Of a stretch of 15,258 nt of DNA, positions 1-5,466 are shown piece after piece (position 1 is the first letter of the stretch; every line of letters starts with the position of its first letter). Source of the stretch: Deltaproteobacteria bacterium (GTDB lineage: Bacteria; Desulfobacterota; Binatia; UBA9968); contig JAERMN010000031.1 of NCBI GenBank assembly GCA_016844625.1, forward strand, positions 1-15,258, given 5' to 3'. A program made the position numbers and the translations under genes. The notes beneath the pieces are model-generated. The model did no database searches and was not told where the DNA came from. It saw only the letters and a program-made list of their open reading frames with translations.

Positions 1-757
1 GTAGGACATGAGGCCGCCAGCCTCTGCCCAGTCTCTGTTAGAATAGATCGCCGGTAACCGGCTCTTTATCGCAAAGCCCACAATCCGTTTCTGGTTATTA
101 TTCATTAGCCCACCCCCGGACACGTAGAGTCCATCCGGGCGCTGCTTGCCCATCGCAGCAAACATCTTGTCGATATCGTCCGCAGCTCGTATCTCCCAAG
201 GCTGAAGAGTCAACCGCAGCGCACGCGCCGCGACTGGGAGAACCTCTTTCATGTCGAGTACATTGCCCGGAACGGCAGGATCGTAGAGAAACGCGACACG
301 GGCAACTTTGGTAACCGCTTCTTTGAGCAGCTCCAGCCGCTTCCCGCCTAGGCTGGGCAAGGCTCTCAATTATGCCTGCCTCGACAGGATCGACGCCACC
401 GCCCGTCATAACGATGGGAATCGTCTTGGTCGCATTCTTGGCCGCCCGGACCGGTCCGGTCCCTCCAGCCACCAAGATGATATCAACCTTGAGACGCACC
501 AGCTCGGCCGCAAGCTCAGGAAGCCGATCAGATTTCCCCTCCGAATATCTGTACTCGGTAGCGATGTTCTGTCCTTCTATGTAGCCACGCTCGCGCAGAG
601 CCAGCCGAATTGCCTCGGCACGGGCGGAGTCACGAGCTGCATCGAACGCCGATAGATACCCTATCCGAGGGACCTTCTTCGGCTGCTGCGCCTCGGATAG
701 AGAAGCAGTAGTCAGAAAAAAAATTGCCATTCGCCGGATGGCGGTTCTTCTGTTCAT
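1..757 (-). pseudogene. ABC_sub_bind-family substrate-binding protein, frameshifted and partial
   Basis: This is the N-terminal two thirds of a periplasmic binding protein of the ABC_sub_bind (PF04392, YtfQ/TrpX-like) type; it continues past the left edge. The ATG at 757 is preceded by GGAGG (762-766), so it is preferred over an ATG seven codons upstream. Residues 1-24 are a signal peptide, followed by the family hallmark RIGYLS and a first lobe ending ESLAQP at about residue 136. There the frame breaks. The family continues with roughly GGNITGLTNLS before LGGKRLELLK; here LAQP (about 350-361) runs directly into LGGKRLELLK in another frame (about 351 downward), which then stays open to base 1 (DPAVPGN, GLYVSGGG, AIYSNRDW). 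About 38-40 bases therefore seem to be missing. The original frame ends in junk at 98. A real deletion is more likely than a homopolymer error, but an assembly fault is possible. Confidence 0.85.
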
Positions 758-773
758 TTTTCCTCCACAACTG

Positions 774-808
774 TTCACTCTTCACTTCTCACGATTCACG
801 ATCGCGTG
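774..808. repeat. Degenerate TTCAC-type repeat in intergenic DNA
   Basis: The 137-base gap between the binding-protein remnant and the toxin gene starts with several spaced copies of a TTCAC/TTCACG-like word, ending in a short TCACG...CGTGA inverted repeat. It resembles decayed intergenic repeat sequence. No gene or clear terminator was seen in the rest of the gap. Confidence 0.3.
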
Positions 809-915
809 ATCACCGTCTCCGCCCGGAGTATTACTCTGTTCGCCCGCACGAGCCATTCCACCGGATGGTGAAAGCGCTTTACATGGCGGACGCCAGCGTG
901 ATGACGAATTCATGA

Positions 916-1380
916 TTATGAAGCGCCGACCTCGGTCAACAATGTTTTTGGCGTAAACACTCTGAGACGAGGAAAACTTCTAAGAAAGTCCCTGGGATTG
1001 GTGGTTAGCAAGCTGCCTGCGTAGTGGACGGCGTTGGCGCCGATGAGAAAATCCGGAATCAGAAACTCGCGACGACCGCCGCGACGCCGGTATGCGGCCT
1101 GAGCCCTGGCCGCATCTCTAGCAACGGAAACGTTGTCTGCAACGAGCATGATGCCGCTCGCCTGGATTAACCTTTGGAATTCCACGGCCGCTTGTGCCGC
1201 GTCATGTTTGGATTGTAGCTCAATCCCGGTCCATACTTCGGCATAGCAAACCAGCGACATGAAAACCTCGGCTTTGATCGATGCTAAGCGATCGACACAG
1301 GCAAGCACTTCGTCTTTGTGAACGTCGCCCGATAGATGAGAAATGATGATGCTTGAATCGAGGCTTATTTTAAACGTCAC
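916..1380 (-). CDS. PIN-domain ribonuclease, VapC-like toxin
   Basis: This 154-residue protein has the PIN-domain acidic pattern: Asp8 in the opening strand (ISLDSS), Glu48 (YAEVWTG), Asp110 (IPDFLIGANA) and a terminal Asn128/Asp131 (TTNPRDF). These residues bind Mg2+ or Mn2+ in VapC RNases, which cleave tRNA or rRNA when freed from antitoxin. The length is slightly above the usual 130-145 residues. The start is a GTG at 1378-1380 that overlaps the end of the upstream 71-codon gene by 11 bases, an arrangement typical of translationally coupled toxin-antitoxin pairs. The product should be cytoplasmic. The RNA target cannot be read from sequence. Confidence 0.85.
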   Translation of the reverse strand: MTFKISLDSSIIISHLSGDVHKDEVLACVDRLASIKAEVFMSLVCYAEVWTGIELQSKHDAAQAAVEFQRLIQASGIMLVADNVSVARDAARAQAAYRRRGGRREFLIPDFLIGANAVHYAGSLLTTNPRDFLRSFPRLRVFTPKTLLTEVGAS

Positions 1381-1585
1381 TGTCCTCGCCTCTGAGCCAC
1401 TCGACGATTTCTCGAACGGTCATGCCGTGGAACACGGGATGCGCAGCCCAGAGCCCCTGACTTCTCCTCCAACTGGCTACGACGGCACGGCGAGCTTTAG
1501 GTGACTTCTTGCGCCTGAAAACAATCTTGTCCTTGTAACCAGCTTCGATGTAGTTTCCATTCACGCGCTTAGCGGCTTTGGTCAT
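1370..1585 (-). CDS. Putative antitoxin partner of the PIN toxin
   Basis: This small basic protein of 71 residues lies immediately upstream of the PIN gene and overlaps it by 11 bases. The ATG at 1585 has an AAGGA-like ribosome site about ten bases away. I do not recognise an AbrB, ribbon-helix-helix or Phd domain with certainty. The first half is lysine/arginine rich (KDKIVFRRKKSPKARR) and could bind DNA. The C-terminal segment (MTVREIVEWLRGEDSD) is a predicted helix with an acidic end, like the toxin-neutralising tails of VapB proteins. The antitoxin role is inferred from position, size and overlap. If correct, the protein should neutralise the toxin and repress the pair. Confidence 0.6.
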   Translation of the reverse strand: MTKAAKRVNGNYIEAGYKDKIVFRRKKSPKARRAVVASWRRSQGLWAAHPVFHGMTVREIVEWLRGEDSDV

Positions 1586-1732
1586 GACTTCGATTTCCTT
1601 CTACTTCAATTTCGAACTTCGACTATAGTATCTGCGACGCTTCACGTGCTACCCGACAAGGCGAACTATATCAGGCCCAACACACTCCTACAAAGTAGCG
1701 CACAGAAATGACAAGGAGTCTTCCCTTCCGAA

Positions 1733-1764
1733 CTTGGCGTCTTGGCGTCTTGGCGTCTTGGCGC
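1733..1764. repeat. Four-unit tandem repeat of an 8-bp word
   Basis: Four consecutive copies of CTTGGCGT lie head to tail, the last ending in C instead of T. They sit in the 216-base gap between the antitoxin gene and the end of the dienelactone hydrolase gene. Such short tandem arrays commonly vary in copy number. No coding role is apparent. Confidence 0.8.
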
Positions 1765-1801
1765 GAGATATTCCGCGACTGACCGGTGCGCGAAGCGCAC
1801 A

Positions 1802-2626
1802 CTACGAAAACTGAGACTGCCGTGCTAATGAGGGCGCGATGAATCGCGCCCCTACATTTCGGATCTCGTTTTGCGTCTTTTGCGTTCTTTGCGGCCATTC
1901 AGGCCCGATCAGCTCGCGTCCCAGAAATTCCGTTACCAGCGGCCAGGTGAGATCGGCGAGATACGGCTGATAGCCGTCGGATTCCGTCGACGCGAAGCCG
2001 TGATTGCCGAAGTGAAAATAGTGCCATTCCAATGGCTGGCCGTTGGCGTGGAAACTTTCCATCACCTTTTGCTGAACCGGGAAGGTGCTGGTTCGATCGT
2101 TGCCGCCGTAGAGCACCATGGACGGGCATTTGATTTCCCGCGCTGCGTCATTCGGATGGCGCGGCCGGATGCGCGTCGGCGGCTCGTCGGCCACCGACGG
2201 ATAGTAGGCGACGAACGCCCGCGCCGCCGGAGTCGCCGCGACGAAGTGAATGCCGATGCGCCCGCCCATGCAGTAGCCGATCACACCGACCCGCGCGCCG
2301 TCGACGTCGTTGCGCGACAGACAATAGCGCCAGCCGCGATCGATCACCTTGACGAAATCCGGGTCCGGCGTCTTGTTCTGAATCTCGGTGCCCTTGTCGA
2401 TGTGCTGCTCCGCTGGGTAGCCGAGCATGTGATAAAGATTGGGAATCACGGCGGTGTAGCCGAGCTGGGCAAACTTGTATGCGGCGGTTTTTAAATATCC
2501 GGTAAGACCGGAGTGCTGGTGGACTAACAGCAATGCCGGACCTTTTTCCGTCCGCTCCGGATGTGCGATGTAGCCTTCGATGCCGTCCTTGTCCTCTTTT
2601 AATCCGCGCGTGATGATTCGAGTCAT
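1802..2626 (-). CDS. Dienelactone hydrolase family alpha/beta-hydrolase
   Basis: This 274-residue protein is a dienelactone hydrolase (PF01738). The Cys-Asp-His triad is visible as Cys119 in GYCMGG, Asp177 in YGGNDRTS and His209 in GNHGF. Family members hydrolyse dienelactones to maleylacetate in chlorocatechol breakdown, but many are general cytoplasmic carboxylesterases, so the substrate is open. The oxyanion-side strand reads LLVHQHSGL; a Glu common here in the classical enzyme is replaced by Gln. The start ATG has GGAGG nine bases upstream. The domain ends around residue 244; residues 245-274 are translated from a GCCGCAAAGAACG-type tract plus a palindrome, so the tail is repeat-derived. 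It lies downstream of the NMT1-like binding protein on the same strand, separated from it by hairpin repeats. Confidence 0.88.
   Translation of the reverse strand: MTRIITRGLKEDKDGIEGYIAHPERTEKGPALLLVHQHSGLTGYLKTAAYKFAQLGYTAVIPNLYHMLGYPAEQHIDKGTEIQNKTPDPDFVKVIDRGWRYCLSRNDVDGARVGVIGYCMGGRIGIHFVAATPAARAFVAYYPSVADEPPTRIRPRHPNDAAREIKCPSMVLYGGNDRTSTFPVQQKVMESFHANGQPLEWHYFHFGNHGFASTESDGYQPYLADLTWPLVTEFLGRELIGPEWPQRTQKTQNEIRNVGARFIAPSLARQSQFS
1832..1895. repeat. REP-like palindrome with TTTGCG tract, copy E
   Basis: A palindrome with 9-bp arms (GGGCGCGAT at 1832-1840, ATCGCGCCC at 1843-1851) has a two-base loop. CTAC follows at 1852-1855, giving GTAG 5' of the hairpin on the minus strand. A TTTTGCG-type triplicated tract follows at 1869-1895. 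The element overlaps the last 30 codons of the dienelactone hydrolase frame. Order and orientation match the copies at 3938, 5211 and 5327, although the stem sequence differs. Confidence 0.8.
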
Positions 2627-2663
2627 TGGTTCGAACCTCCATTCGACCCAGCAAGTTTTTCAT

Positions 2664-2766
2664 CCTCTCCCTCTGGGAGAGGACTGAGGTGAGGGCGCCC
2701 GTCCGAAAGGAACCTGACCCTCACCCTTCGACCCTCACCCTTCCCTCTCCCGCAAGCGGGCGAGGG
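2664..2766. repeat. Cluster of CT/AG-rich intergenic hairpins
   Basis: Three nested or adjacent inverted repeats are visible: CCTCTCCC with GGGAGAGG (2664-2682, 3-base loop); GGTGAGGG near 2688-2695 with CCCTCACC near 2718-2725; and an 11-bp stem with one mismatch at 2743-2766 around AA. The class resembles the widespread CTCTCCC...GGGTGAGGG repeats of proteobacterial intergenic DNA. The cluster lies between the NMT1-like gene and the hydrolase gene. It has no T-run on the coding strand, so it is not a standard intrinsic terminator. Confidence 0.75.
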
Positions 2767-2845
2767 TTAAGAGCGCGGGAATGACGACCGAGAGGACTTC
2801 ACTTTTAAGTTTTTAATTTTGCCTTTTGCATTAGCGGACCTGCCG

Positions 2846-3922
2846 TTACGATTTCTTATACAGTTTTTCGAAAAATCCTTCGCGAGTCAGCTTGTCGACG
2901 ATCGCATTGTCCTGAAAGGTTTCCACCGGAACGCCTTTCTTGCCCATGAACTCGAGGATCGTCTGCACGGCTTCCGGTTGGGCGCGCGGAATGCGATCTA
3001 GATAAGTAACCGAGTCGTTGTAAAAATCCTGGATGCTTCTAGGATCGGTGAGACGGGAGTATTTAGTGATGATCTGAATCGCGCGCTCCTTATTCTGGTT
3101 CAGGAACGCAATCCCATCGGCGTAAGCCCGCACCATGCTCTCGACCGCCGCGGGATTGCGCCGATAGTATTCGCGTTGGACGGCGATCATATTCATGGAA
3201 TAGGGGATTCCCATGTCTACCAGTTGCACCAGGATCTTGGGCTGGCTCGGCGGCGTCACGCGCAGCTCAGAAGTGACGGCGCCGGCGATCAATTTATTCT
3301 GAAAGGCCGCCGACACTTCGATGGTGCCGCCCATCTGTCGAACATTGACGGCACCTTCCAATCCGTATTTTCGTAGCAGTATCCGGCTGAGATTATCGGT
3401 GATTGAGCCGAAGCGCGTGACGCCGAGCGCCTTGCCGCGCAAGTCTTCCAGACGATTGATCTCCGGCTGGACAAACAGCCGGTGATAGGGCCGGTTGGCG
3501 GTCCCGCCCACGGCAATGATCGGCGCGCCGCTCAAGACCGCGTTGATCACCGCATTGCTGGCCGCGCTAACCGCGTGGAGGTCGCCGCCGATCAAAGACT
3601 GCACCGACACGGGACCCGAGGTAATCAGAATTATATCGGCTTGAATGCCATATCTTTCGAATGCGCCGCTCTCCTTGGCCATCCAGACACCCGTCGCCAT
3701 CGGGCCGATCGACGAATAGGCGATGGTCATCTTGGTTTGCGCCTGGGCGGCGGTGAAGGTGAAAACAATTAAGGTTAAGGCAAGCAGCCCAATGCGCTTA
3801 GCGAAATGTAACTGCCGAATTCCCTGTGACTCACTGCGGCGAGCCTGTCCTGAGCTTGTCGAAGGACGCTGAGGGCGCGGAGTAGAGAGTTTTAGCTCTA
3901 GATTTTTTCGAATTCTGTCCAT
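2846..3922 (-). CDS. NMT1/SsuA-like ABC transporter substrate-binding protein
   Basis: This 358-residue periplasmic binding protein belongs to the NitT/TauT (NMT1/THI5-like, SsuA) group. The first lobe starts KMTIAYSSIGP and has VWMAKESGAFERYGI, then GGDLHAV, SGAPIIAVGG, LRGKALGVTRFGS and AVDK-type C-terminal helices (VETFQDNAIVDKLTREGFFEKL). The family binds sulfonates, nitrate, bicarbonate, thiamine precursors or aromatic acids; specificity cannot be assigned. The ATG at 3922 has a strong ribosome site, GAGGTGAT five bases upstream. No other ATG, GTG or TTG precedes the signal peptide. The hydrophobic core is at residues 45-57 with AQAQ at 59-62, so the leader carries about 42 extra residues. 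Residues 18-31 (STSSGQARRSE) derive from an intergenic repeat. No permease or ATPase gene is adjacent. Confidence 0.88.
   Translation of the reverse strand: MDRIRKNLELKLSTPRPQRPSTSSGQARRSESQGIRQLHFAKRIGLLALTLIVFTFTAAQAQTKMTIAYSSIGPMATGVWMAKESGAFERYGIQADIILITSGPVSVQSLIGGDLHAVSAASNAVINAVLSGAPIIAVGGTANRPYHRLFVQPEINRLEDLRGKALGVTRFGSITDNLSRILLRKYGLEGAVNVRQMGGTIEVSAAFQNKLIAGAVTSELRVTPPSQPKILVQLVDMGIPYSMNMIAVQREYYRRNPAAVESMVRAYADGIAFLNQNKERAIQIITKYSRLTDPRSIQDFYNDSVTYLDRIPRAQPEAVQTILEFMGKKGVPVETFQDNAIVDKLTREGFFEKLYKKS
3841..3868. repeat. GTCCTTCGACAAGCTCAGG-type repeat inside a leader
   Basis: This is a copy of the widespread imperfect palindrome that reads GTCCT...AGGAC at its ends. On the minus strand it is translated as STSSGQA within the N-terminal leader of the NMT1-like binding protein. 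A related sequence, GAGCCTGTGGTGAGC, is present at about 6559-6573. Confidence 0.75.
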
Positions 3923-3927
3923 TCCAG

Positions 3928-3935
3928 ATCACCTC
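3928..3935 (-). promoter_or_regulatory. Strong Shine-Dalgarno that fixes the 3922 start
   Basis: GAGGTGAT on the minus strand, five bases from the ATG, matches the anti-Shine-Dalgarno over eight bases. It shows that translation really begins upstream of the repeat-derived leader segment. Confidence 0.75.
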
Positions 3936-3937
3936 AA

Positions 3938-4052
3938 TTGAAAAATTGTCAGCTCGTGCAAATTTTCAGACACGCGAAGGACAAGAGGGCGGGTTTGAAA
4001 CCCGCCCCTTGTATTTCCTATTTTTTTTTGTGCCCTTTGCGTTCTTTGCGGC
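3938..4052. repeat. REP-like composite element, copy A
   Basis: This begins with TTGAAAAATT and a GCTCG.GCAAAT segment shared with copy B (5327). It continues with a palindrome (3987-4007, arms GGGCGGGTTT and AAACCCGCCC, one-base loop), then a T-rich stretch and the CCCTTTGCGTTCTTTGCGGC tract. The GTAG foot of the other copies reads CAAG here. It fills the gap between the NMT1-like gene and the decarboxylase beta gene, ending 16 bases from the latter's stop codon. Confidence 0.85.
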
Positions 4053-4067
4053 TATTCCTCCCCCATC

Positions 4068-4694
4068 TCACCCTCCACCCAGTCCGCTGCCGAGAATTTC
4101 TACGCCTTCGGTTTTTTGAATATAGCCGGCGAATTGATACTTGTTCTCGCGCGGGTCGGGCACCCGTTTGGATTTTTTCGGGCCGTCGGTATCGAGCGGC
4201 TCAACCCGGGCGCGGATAAAATGCGGACCGTTGCTCGCTAGCGCAGCTTGAATCCTGGCGCGAAACGCCGCGGCATCCTCGATCGTGCAAGCACTCTCGA
4301 TACCGCAGCCCTTGGCGACGGCTTCGAGATTCATTTTGCCGGCGGTTGCCGTCGGCATGCCCGGCGCGTGCTTGTTGCTGCCGAGATAATTCTGATTGTC
4401 CATGAGTACGATAGTCAAATTTTTCGGCGCCTCATTGGCAATGGTGCCGAGCACTCCCAAGCTCAACGTCAGATTGCCGTCCGAATCGACGGCGACGATT
4501 TTACGATTGGGCAGCGCCAGCGAAAGACCCAGCGCGGTGGATGAACACATGCCCATGGTTAAATGAAACAGGTTGGCTTCGCGGTCCTTCAACTGGCCCC
4601 AAAAGCCGCTGTTGTTGCCGATGCTGGTGAGCACCAAGACATCGTCGGGAACCATTGCCGATAGTTCTTGAAGCAAAGTATAGCGCGTTACCAT
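4068..4694 (-). CDS. ThDP-dependent decarboxylase, ComE-like beta subunit
   Basis: This 208-residue subunit carries the thiamine-diphosphate-binding half of a split decarboxylase similar to sulfopyruvate decarboxylase beta (ComE) and the C-terminal domain of phosphonopyruvate decarboxylase. Visible motifs are MGMCSSTALGLSLAL (47-61), the cofactor motif DSDGNLTLSLG (70-80) and the metal-binding Asn of VLMDNQNYLGSNKHAPG (97-113). The usual GDG motif reads SDG (Ser71-Asp72-Gly73); the metal ligand Asp72 and Asn100 are kept. The chosen ATG at 4694 overlaps the alpha-subunit stop in ATGGTAA and has GAGGAGG five bases upstream, indicating translational coupling; an ATG 21 codons upstream lacks such support. 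The reaction would be non-oxidative decarboxylation of a 2-oxo acid in the cytoplasm. The substrate is not fixed by sequence. Confidence 0.85.
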   Translation of the reverse strand: MVTRYTLLQELSAMVPDDVLVLTSIGNNSGFWGQLKDREANLFHLTMGMCSSTALGLSLALPNRKIVAVDSDGNLTLSLGVLGTIANEAPKNLTIVLMDNQNYLGSNKHAPGMPTATAGKMNLEAVAKGCGIESACTIEDAAAFRARIQAALASNGPHFIRARVEPLDTDGPKKSKRVPDPRENKYQFAGYIQKTEGVEILGSGLGGG

Positions 4695-5185
4695 AAAGCC
4701 TCCTCGTTGAGCAGCACGGCGACAGGTTTGAGCCACGCGCGCGCGCTTTCGTTGCAATCCTTGATCGTGCGCACGATATCTTCCGGCCGGCTGACGATGC
4801 GATAGGGAATATCCATCGCGTTCAATCCCGGCTCAGTGGTTTTTTTATAAAGTCCCATCCAACGCGGATCGCCGATGTCGCCGCGGTACGGAATTACGAC
4901 CAACACCGGCACCTCATGCAGTAGGTTGATGCGCGCCAAATGATAGGTCGCGACCAGCAAACCGGAAGTCGCGAGCATCAGCGCCGGCTTCTTGCCGCCG
5001 AACCAGGCGCCAAAGCCGATACCCACCGCCTCGGCTTCATTGGCCGCCCCGACGTAATGAATGTCGCGATCCTCGGCGAGCATTTTGTAGACTTCAATAA
5101 ATTGTGCGTCGGGAACACCGGCGGCGAAATCAATGCCGGCTGCCTTGAGCCCCTGGATCACCAGTTGCGCTTTTTCCGGCTTCAT
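4688..5185 (-). CDS. ThDP-dependent decarboxylase, ComD-like alpha subunit
   Basis: This 165-residue subunit is the pyrimidine-binding half of the same split enzyme, like sulfopyruvate decarboxylase alpha (ComD). It has the GVPDAQF opening (23-29) and AANEAEAVGIGFGAW (47-61), where Glu50 matches the conserved glutamate that activates the cofactor. It continues with LMLATSG, YHLARINLLHEVPVLVVIPYRGD and the C-terminal helix. The start ATG has AAGGAG five bases upstream. It overlaps the beta gene by seven bases. Both subunits together match the length of single-chain phosphonopyruvate decarboxylase. In methanogens ComDE serves coenzyme M synthesis; in bacteria, related pairs act in sulfolactate breakdown. 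Other 2-oxo acids are possible. No sulfoacetaldehyde acetyltransferase is in the window. Confidence 0.85.
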   Translation of the reverse strand: MKPEKAQLVIQGLKAAGIDFAAGVPDAQFIEVYKMLAEDRDIHYVGAANEAEAVGIGFGAWFGGKKPALMLATSGLLVATYHLARINLLHEVPVLVVIPYRGDIGDPRWMGLYKKTTEPGLNAMDIPYRIVSRPEDIVRTIKDCNESARAWLKPVAVLLNEEALW

Positions 5186-5210
5186 ACTTTCTCCTTCACT
5201 CAGATCCGGA

Positions 5211-5276
5211 GGGCGGGTTTCAAACCCGCCCCTACCAACCCAAATTCTTTTTTGCGCCCTTTGCGCCCTTTGCGGC
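5211..5276. repeat. REP-like composite element, copy C
   Basis: The palindrome at 5211-5231 (arms GGGCGGGTTT and AAACCCGCCC) is followed directly by CTAC, which is GTAG 5' of the hairpin on the minus strand, and then by the TTTTTTGCG tract. Over 67 bases (5210-5276) it differs from copy B (5376-5442) at only three positions, so duplication is recent or gene conversion is active. It lies just upstream of the decarboxylase alpha gene. Confidence 0.9.
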
Positions 5277-5326
5277 TAATACTCCGAATCCGATTCTTCT
5301 AGTTTGTGACCCTTGTCTTGCTATAG

Positions 5327-5442
5327 TTGAAAAATTTCGCGGCTCGCGCAAATGCTTAGAAGCGCCGAATCTCTGAGGGCGGGTTTCAAACCCGCCCCTA
5401 CCAACCCAAATTCTTTTTTGCGCACTTTGCGTTCTTTGCGGC
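5327..5442. repeat. REP-like composite element, copy B
   Basis: This has the same architecture as copy A: TTGAAAAATT, GCTCG.GCAAAT, a palindrome at 5377-5397 with CTAC attached, and a TTTGCG tract ending 25 bases before the stop codon of the TTT binding-protein gene. Copies B and C stand in tandem, 166 bases apart. Confidence 0.9.
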
Positions 5443-5466
5443 CAATCTTATCTTCGGCTGCCGTTC

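Noticed and set aside
1671..1898. A 75-codon frame on the minus strand next to the hydrolase end
   Set aside because: It starts inside the TTTGCG tract and runs through a palindrome and the tandem octamer; repeat-derived only.
1871..2494. A 207-codon open frame on the plus strand
   Set aside because: It is antisense to the dienelactone hydrolase, which has a full catalytic triad, and shows no family-like motifs.
3987..4030. Intrinsic terminator: hairpin followed by T-rich stretch
   Set aside because: The T-rich side is on the plus strand while both neighbouring genes are on the minus strand, so it does not terminate them in the standard way.
3938..4219. An open frame across the repeat between two genes on the plus strand
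   Set aside because: The translation (GLKPAP and LRSLRLF) is the familiar artefact of the palindrome plus TTTGCG tract, not a protein.
4695..4757. Earlier ATG start for the decarboxylase beta subunit
   Set aside because: It lies deep inside the alpha gene; the ATG at 4694 has GAGGAGG at ideal distance and the coupled ATGGTAA overlap.
5210..5442. CRISPR-like spaced repeats
   Set aside because: There are only two copies 166 bases apart, without regular spacers or cas genes; they are palindromic intergenic elements.
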